A stretch of 64,000 nucleotides of DNA from the NCBI GenBank assembly GCA_036250195.1, contig JAVHZZ010000003.1, forward strand, positions 55,443,521 to 55,507,520, read 5' to 3'. A model generated the notes under the pieces. It did no database searches. It had not been told where the DNA came from and worked only from the letters and a program-made list of their open reading frames with translations. The translations under genes were made by a program, and so were the position numbers. Each line of letters opens with the position of its first letter. The stretch's first letter is position 1. Shown here piece by piece: positions 57,621-64,000 of this stretch. This DNA is from Mixophyes australis. Taxonomy: Eukaryota > Chordata > Amphibia > Anura > Limnodynastidae.

Positions 57621-58351
57621 CATGTCTTCTCTCTCCCTGTGGTGCCAAAGACGGCTGTTAGTGAATCCATTGTAAACCTCCCGTCCCTCAGTGACATCAG
57701 TTAATTTATTCACTGTACTGAGCTGGATGTGGGAAATTCAAAAGTGCTTTGTAGTACTTGAACTTATCTCTCAGTGGTGATCACAACGGGGAGCAGATGT
57801 GAGGTATCTGGACATTAGCATCTGACATGTCCCTCTTTACAAGTGACATGTACTGGACAGAAGCTGCAGATAATCTATACATACCCACTTCTCATTGCCT
57901 GCTGTGGGCTGTGTTTTACCCATTGGTACATCAGCAGAATGTAGTGTTTTCTCACACTGCTCCTACCCAGTGCTGTGCTGTACTGCTGTGTGAACTCTGC
58001 TGCTGAAACCATGGAGGGTTAACTCACAGCTAATCTGACAGTCCGTTTCATCAGAGCAAAAGTTTTTCTGTCGCACCAACTGTGGGACAATTACCCAATG
58101 AGCATTTTGTGAGTGACAGCAATCTCACTCCATGATAGTGCTAAATCTGCAGCTAACCACAGGTTGTGATGGCAAACCATGTCTGTATTGCGCAAGGAAC
58201 ACGTCCATTAAGGTGTCTGCCTTAATCGTCGTAATTTCATTGCTTTTTGCAGTTTGAGTTGAAGAGTTTCAATCGTTTTCTTATTTTGTAGATTGTGTAT
58301 AAGGAACCTTAATCGGACATGTTAAATCGTAAGGTTTTTTGTCTATGGGAT

Positions 58352-58353
<2 letters not shown>
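57621..58353. other. No recognised feature
   Basis: No gene or bounded repeat seen. Confidence 0.4.
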
Positions 58354-58392
<39 letters not shown>

Positions 58393-59280
58393 GGACAAGA
58401 TATCTAGATGGTGCTTAACCCATTGTTGTAATGTTATCCATAAGGTATAAAGACAATTAAGTAGACAAATACACCTCCACAGGTATGTGTGTGGCAGCCA
58501 GTCTTCAAAAACGGATGGTAAGTCCGAAAACAAATAGTACAATGGGTAAAGAAGGACAGCGCCTTCAGGTGTATACAGAATATAAATGACAAATAGGTGT
58601 ACAATGCACAATAAGCACAGAACAGTCCAGACAATATATCCAATAAATGTCTATATAGAACACCGCAAAGGTCTTCATATACCAATACGCCGAAAATCGG
58701 TAATTAATCAGGGACATAATGGAGGGACATCTATAAGTACCAACAGAAGATGTGACAATTTACCAGCAATCCTGCCTATATATTACAGATAAGCTTTTAT
58801 ATTTTATCTGCATTGTGAGTTTGCATTTTATAAATTTATCTGTTTATTAAATTTTCTTTAAAATACTACACCATATGGCTTTTTCATATATTCTCTCCTA
58901 ATGACAAGCGGATGAGATTGGTGTTCGGCTGTGTTTATTATTAGAACATACTATATATATTTCCATATTACTGCGGCTGAGGGAGACATGATTGAGCATC
59001 ATATGTCGGGATGACCTAGGAGCCACGATACAGATAAGCGTTTTTTATATTTCTATCTGGTACGCACACCATCTTAATACTTACTGTATGATGTTTCAGT
59101 TGTTACACGCTGATTAAGTACCGATTTTCGGCCTATTGGTATATGAAGACCTTTGCGGTGTTCTATATAGACATTTATTGGATATATTGTCTGGATTGTT
59201 CTGTGCTTATTGTGCATTGTACACCTATTTGTCATTTATATTCTGTATACACCTGAAGGCGCTGTCCTTCTTTACCCATT

Positions 59281-59350
<70 letters not shown>
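58354..59350. repeat. Inverted-repeat block capped by TA microsatellites
   Basis: Arms at about 58536-58712 and 59110-59287 are nearly perfect inverted copies (about 175 bp each) around a ~400-bp centre. A TA array lies at the left (58354-58388, separated from its arm by ~150 bp) and another directly at the right arm end (59284-59350). The segment GGATGGTAAGTCCGAAAA near 58513 matches the AAACGCGT repeat copy at 4720, so the block derives from that family. Identical short open frames on both arms are copies of the repeat, not genes. Confidence 0.75.
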
Positions 59351-59849
59351 TGTGGCAAGAGCCCGCTACTGGTGAAGCACACGCGTACAACTTCTTCCTT
59401 TTATGGTTCTTTATTGTCAGGATGGTAATAATTGTTTGACACCGTATACTTGCACAGCAATTATGGAGACCCTAAACGCTTACTATACATAGTCCAGCTC
59501 TCTGTCAAGATCAGCCGGCTATCCCAGCGTTGATCTCTCTGAACAATAAAACAAGCAGGGTTTTATACCTGACACTCCTCCCACAGGCCTAGCTTGATGG
59601 ACAGGTGACACACCCACCTTCTCTTTAAAAAGGACACGCCCATCCCTGGCTCTGTTTAGACTTTCAGATACACCCTGTCTGTTTGCTAAGAGGAAGCAGC
59701 TTTTCAAATCTTGTAAGTAAAACAACTTTTACTACACACATGTTTTTACCTGGTTTAATCTCCACCTAGGTACATAACTGTGCCAATGTTTTACTCTACT
59801 TCCCTGCTTTCTCTGCATATTGCCAGCTAAATGCCTCCTTTTGTTACTA
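59351..59849. other. No recognised feature
   Basis: Pyrimidine-rich sequence followed by a short TA run (about 59849-59863). No gene seen. Confidence 0.4.
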
Positions 59850-60640
59850 TATATATATATATAGACGACTTGTATCTTATGCTCCTGATGAAGTCTTGAG
59901 TTGTACAAGACGAAACGCGTTGAGCTGTATCCAGTGTGTTTTCCAGTACCTCATGTGAGTGCTTTTATTATATTTTATTAAAAAAAATTTATATGCATAC
60001 CAAAATATCTTCCTTTTTTCAATCTTATGCATTTTCGCCATCTGGATGAGGTTGTGACTGTGAAGTCATTGGTGTTGCACATGTTTTAATATTATCCAGA
60101 AGTGGGATACTCCAGGACATCCGGTACGCTGATTTTGAAATCTTTTACTGCACTTATATGGGTGTCATTTAATGTATAACCTTGGGATACCAATCCCACA
60201 CACCCCATAGGATTTTGGGGATATTGCCCTCACTATTATAATACAGAGTTATACTATGGTTGTTTTTTCTACATTTTGGTACTGATCGGTGGAGATCTGG
60301 AGGACTACAAGTACAGATAAGACTACTCCACTATCTCCTACAAGACACATCATTGTTTACCTCACGGTACGCATGGTATTGCTCTATTTCACGTTGTATA
60401 TTTGATATATCACTGAGAGGCGCCCTGCTTGTTTTTCTGTTGCAGTAAACCATTCCGTCCGGACTAACCATCTGGCTTCAGGCTATCGAGGCTGCCACTC
60501 TCACTAGAGCCAAGTGATTTTTTATAGATTGTAGATACGGGACTCAATTGTCATATATTGTATATGTATACATTTTCCATTTTAACATTGGAAGTTAGCT
60601 ACGCTGTGGTGATCAGCGCCAGATATATCCTTTATTTGTT
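59850..60640 (+). mobile_element. AAACGCGT repeat family, best preserved copy
   Basis: Carries the hammerhead-like core at 59881-59925, then TCATGTGAGTGCTTTTATTA, a CCGGTACGCTGATTTTG block, a CTGGAGGACTACAAG block, and GAGAGGCGCCCTGC followed by TTTTTCTGTTGCAG near 60415-60445. Co-linear with 4650-5340. It sits beside the PLE fragments. No protein coding. Confidence 0.55.
59881..59925 (+). ncRNA. Hammerhead-ribozyme-like motif
   Basis: Stem I GCTC (59881-59884) pairs with GAGC (59922-59925). Core CTGATGA is at 59885-59891. Stem II GTCTTG (59893-59898) pairs with CAAGAC (59906-59911). GAAA is at 59912-59915, with a two-base-pair stem III AC/GT, then T (59921) as the position 5' of the scissile bond. 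One extra A (59892) lies between core and stem II. Short stem III is known from retroelement and newt-satellite hammerheads, which cleave as dimers. Activity is untested. Confidence 0.5.
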
Positions 60641-60644
60641 CATA

Positions 60645-60930
60645 ATATATATATATATATATTTTTTTTTTTTATTTCAACAACACATCTACAGTTAACC
60701 ACCAAAAATCTTCTTGCCATGTGAATTTTTTTAAAATATTTTAGCAGACTAGTAGTGTCTTGTTTCAAGAAGATATCAGTATATTTAAAGATGTGTGAAG
60801 TGAGAGAAATATTTCCACTATTGGCTATTGGTGTTCCCAGTGGATTACGCAAGTCTTTATGAATCATTTATAAATTACAAAAAATTGAGTATTTACTCTC
60901 CATTTCATCTTTAATCCACTTTTTGAAACC
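60645..60930 (-). pseudogene. Penelope-like RT, HK-PLG-P motif region
   Basis: Minus strand encodes HKDLRNPLGTPIANSGNISL and FLVVNCRC (compare the PLE blocks P-K-I-H-K...P-G-R-P-I-V-S and L-V-T-x-D-V). Upstream KWIKDEMESKYSIFC is a plausible preceding helix. The frame ends in a TA/T-rich run at 60644-60673, after which the hammerhead-like repeat begins. It continues logically with 56830-56009. Confidence 0.7.
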
Positions 60931-61959
60931 AGCCAACAGTCCCTTTTTAGGTGAAGTAACAGGGTAGTAGACTCAGCTCTGCCATGTGCGATATCAGGGT
61001 TGCTTCCAATAGGAAAATGTAGGAAGAGAATTCCAGAAATCTGCCAGGATGATTTCAAACTAAAGGAGTAACCCAAGGTGAAAAAAGGAAAATGTGGGGA
61101 TGTGGAAGAGAGTAGACAGAGGAAGTGTATGTGGTGTAATCAGCTACAAAATACACTCTGAAAAAGATGTGTATAAACAAAGTTTTAGAAAAATATTAAC
61201 TTGTGGACACTGCAAAAAAATAGCAAACACAGTGAAACAGTACATAAATAGCACAGAAATAATGGTATCAGGCAATGACAATTTGTTGGGTGGGGTATTG
61301 CTGCGATACCTATAATCAGCGTAAGACAGCAAAAGTTCAAGGCATAAAATAGTTTATAAACCAGTATAGACCAAAGTGATAAGGAAAGGGCATTAGTCTT
61401 TCATTCCATGTAGCCGTAGAGAAAATAGTCAATATAGGTTAGCATCAAATGTTGTACTCATATGGCAAGTGGTATTTGTTTATAATGAGCATCAAGATAC
61501 ATAATCATAACTGGTAATATCAATTTGTTGCTGCTCAGGCTTCTGTCGAATCAGCAAACACAGTAGGCAAGTATGTATCATATATAAATGATGCACAATA
61601 CAGGTGAAAGCATGAGTAACATCAGTTTGTGTTAGAACACACACCCAGGTCGAAGTCTAGGACAGTGATAGAAATAACCATGTGTAAATGTACAAATGAC
61701 TCCTCTAGAACACTGTTCCCCAAATATCTTCCCACAAGCAGCCTTTGTTACATCACTGCGGAGGTATGTTTCAGGAGACAACAAAAGACAAACGGTAATG
61801 TCGGGTATGGGGGCTGTGCGGAGGACGTGATCAGTACAGGCCGAGCAGCTGGGCTTCCTCTCAGGACTGGTCACTCATATCATTGGCTGGAGACCAAGAG
61901 CATTCCTGGACTGAGCAGAGGTGATTATCTTGCAGTACATTTTTTTTTATCTTGAAGTA
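60931..61959. other. Unassigned block between PLE pieces
   Basis: Roughly 1 kb that does not read as PLE protein in any frame I could follow; possibly an insertion. No other feature recognised. Confidence 0.35.
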
Positions 61960-62840
61960 ATCTCAAGGATTTAGTTATATAATCTATTTTATTTAAAATA
62001 TTTAGTCCAAACCATTTTCTGTTATGCCTATATCTTTATTACTTATCAAACATATCAAGCATATCAATACTTGTCTTTCATGTGGGGTCAGATAACTTTT
62101 CATTTTTACTTCTGGTCCCACATTGCTTAGATCTTTCTTTACTAGCTCATAAAATACATTTATATGACTCCACTTTGACTCTAAAAGGTAAAACTTTATA
62201 CTGGCTTAAGACCTAGCTCTGATGTTCTTGATGGTGTTCTCCTGTTCTACTTAATTATTTTTTAAAATTCCTTTTTAGAATTAATCACTTAATAAATTTA
62301 TTAAGACCAATAAATATTTGAAAGTCATAGATTTCCTAGTGGGTGTGAAAGTAACTCCTTTGCTAAGCAATGACATTTCTGAATTAGTTAAAGGATGTTT
62401 GGACAAATTAACAATGCCATGAATACTATGATACTAGGACCACTTGTTAGTATAGATTTCTTCTTTTACACTTCTTGCTAACACTCCTCCTATTTACCTT
62501 TTCTTCAGGGGGAAGCAAGTTGTTCAATGTGTCTGATTTTCTTTCTTTAAAGGTCTTCCAGAAAAGCAGGAAATAAAAATCCTTGTTGGTTTTGGAATAT
62601 GATCTAGTTTCTAAATAAATATGTATATCTATTTTAAATGTTGAAATTGGTGTTGGGAGAGTACTGTTAGGTCTGTTCTGTAATGGAATCATTGTCCATT
62701 CCAAAGCATTAGCATTCATTTTAATTGTTAATAGTTGTACAGTTTCTGTTTTTTCAAGCATAATTAATTTCATGAGGTTAATGGAACACTTGTGTACATT
62801 CTCTCCCAATCTTTTGTAAAGTGAATATTGCTGTGCCAAA
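61960..62840 (-). pseudogene. Penelope-like element, N-terminal region
   Basis: Minus strand at about 62335-62420 reads NLSKHPLTNSEMSLLSKGVT followed by FTPT, the conserved N-terminal PLE signature preceding the RT. Upstream to 62840 an open frame of about 130 codons rich in Lys/Arg near its end (KVNRRSVSKKCKRRN) could be the start of the protein. Downstream KDIGITENG resembles the pre-RT helix. Stops and frameshifts are present. Confidence 0.7.
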
Positions 62841-63249
62841 TGTAGGTGGTTTAATTATACGTTATCCTCCGGGTGCTCGGTTCACCTTAAGACAATGCTC
62901 GATACTAGTGATAACCCACCATATCTTAATCTCTTTTAAAAGAGTCCCAAATAATAGAGTCCATATCCTGATTTTCACTTTAGAACTTAGTATTATATCA
63001 TCATTAAGCATCTTGACAAAAACCTGATCTTTTCACTACCAAATCCTGTGATTTAAACTGTGACAAAATATAAAATAATGTAAATTATTATAGAATAAAC
63101 CAGTGAATGGTGAACTCAATGAATTAGCTGCCTATCACAAAAATGACAAAAGGCAGAATTGCCTAAAGAAATTGTGATGTGAGGCGCTTTGTTCAAAGCA
63201 CAGAAAAACAAATTTTGGTGAACATGCTATAGTATCTGTTATACATATA
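62841..63249. other. No recognised feature
   Basis: Upstream flank of the PLE relic; nothing else seen. Confidence 0.4.
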
Positions 63250-63662
63250 GGGCCTGATTCTTTAAGGCATGCATACTGAGCGCAATGTGCGTTTGTTTCA
63301 GAACAAGGATATTTTAGGATGTTCTCAATGTCTACTGAACATCAAATAATTTTTTATAGTTTCTCCTGATTGTAAACACCTGTTATAGTATGCATACACG
63401 ACTGTCATCACTTGTAATCAGGACTTGGACTAGCCCTGTAGCTGGAGCAAGAATTATGGCAGAAAAACAAGTATTTTCAGATGCCCATAGCATGAATCGG
63501 ATGTGGCTTTGTGCACCAAAGTTTTTCACATCCTTACTTGCCCCGTTCCCTCCCAGAAATCGTAAGCTGTAGTAAGTGTCCTTTGCTTACAAACATGAAT
63601 TTAACATTGCTGCATTTAGTTGCGTATGGTCTGGAACTGGGCATGCGCAGATCAAATTTGCA
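63250..63662 (+). mobile_element. MITE family 'GGGCC...TACTGAGCGC', copy D (truncated)
   Basis: Starts GGGCCTGATTCTTTAAGG followed by CATACTGAGCGCAA, shares blocks with copies A-C (TCTCCTGATTGTAAACAC, CTGTAGCTGGAGCAAG, CCCAGAAATCGTAAGCTGTA) and stops near GCATGCGCAGATC without a clear right terminus. Confidence 0.65.
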
Positions 63663-64000
63663 GATTATAATAACCAGCATAATAATCTGTAAATAATATA
63701 CAGAGAGGGTGCCTAATAGACTGGTATGATAATCACAACACCAAACACCACTACGTGCACTGATATAGATAGTGCAGTATATATAGTTATATACACAGTG
63801 GTCAAAGACAGGTACATGGTGGTGTGCCAGCCTGCCACTTCTCCTATTGCTTTAATTATAAAACTATCAAATTCTATTTACTTACATTTTTTATATACCA
63901 CCACTTTTATTTCCACTTCGACCACTGAAAATATATTTTCGAGATGTGCGCCGACCCTCGTGTTTTGGTTTCGAAACCAGTGTCTGTTCTAGCCCAACTT
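63663..64000. other. No recognised feature
   Basis: End of window; an open frame at 63726-63992 has no recognisable domain. Confidence 0.4.

Noticed and set aside
58434..59375. Two nearly identical small proteins on opposite strands
   Set aside because: They are the two arms of one inverted repeat, and the second runs into a TA microsatellite.
62821..63027. Small plus-strand open frame
   Set aside because: No domain; it lies opposite the start of the Penelope-like relic.

Overview
This window looks like vertebrate, most likely amphibian (anuran), nuclear DNA. It is AT-rich, has no recognisable host exon, and is packed with layered transposable-element relics of types common in frog genomes: Tf1/sushi-type Ty3/gypsy chromoviruses, Penelope-like elements (PLEs), hAT and Harbinger-like MITEs, an L1-type LINE, a tRNA-headed SINE and many 'GGGCCTGATTCA'-ended foldback MITEs. 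The assignment to frogs is inference from repeat content; no species can be named.

Layout. 0-17 kb: an L1-like LINE relic (2.4-3.7 kb), several MITE families, a tRNA-derived SINE inserted inside a MITE (11.4-11.7 kb), and a 1.94-kb hAT element with 8-bp target duplications that carries a ~0.7-kb minisatellite (12.3-14.3 kb). 17.6-25.0 kb: a complete, recent chromovirus-type Ty3/gypsy retrotransposon (5-bp target duplication, two LTRs about 1.5% different, gag, protease, RT, RNase H, integrase, chromodomain), inserted inside a second, inverted copy of the same hAT family. 25-46 kb: hAT, Harbinger-like and foldback MITEs, one certain and one possible solo LTR of other gypsy families, a Tc1-like fragment, a foldback element with a telomere-like core, and a PLE endonuclease relic. 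46.2-47.9 kb: a solo LTR of the same family as the full element, minus strand. 48.4-49.3 kb: an 872-bp repeat with a degenerate hammerhead-like motif and a 13-bp target duplication. 49.9-52.4 kb: a decayed but still spliced-looking tyrosine-recombinase gene (Crypton-like), minus strand. 54.8-62.8 kb: pieces of what appears to be one PLE reverse-transcriptase gene broken apart by nested insertions, including another solo LTR (54,975-56,003), an inverted-repeat/TA-microsatellite block and a repeat with a nearly complete hammerhead-ribozyme-like core.

How the parts work together. In the full retrotransposon the promoter TATA box lies 31 nt upstream of a 10-nt sequence (GCCTGATCTT) that is exactly complementary to the site just after the 5' LTR. 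This fits the self-priming mode of the Tf1/sushi group rather than tRNA priming. A GGGAAAT heptamer in the correct frame sits in the gag/pol overlap, as expected for -1 frameshifting. The LTR leader carries four evenly spaced hairpins with compensatory base changes, kept in a diverged solo LTR, which points to a conserved RNA structure. The PLE relics and the hammerhead-like repeats may be related, because PLEs are known to carry hammerhead ribozymes; that link is inference here.
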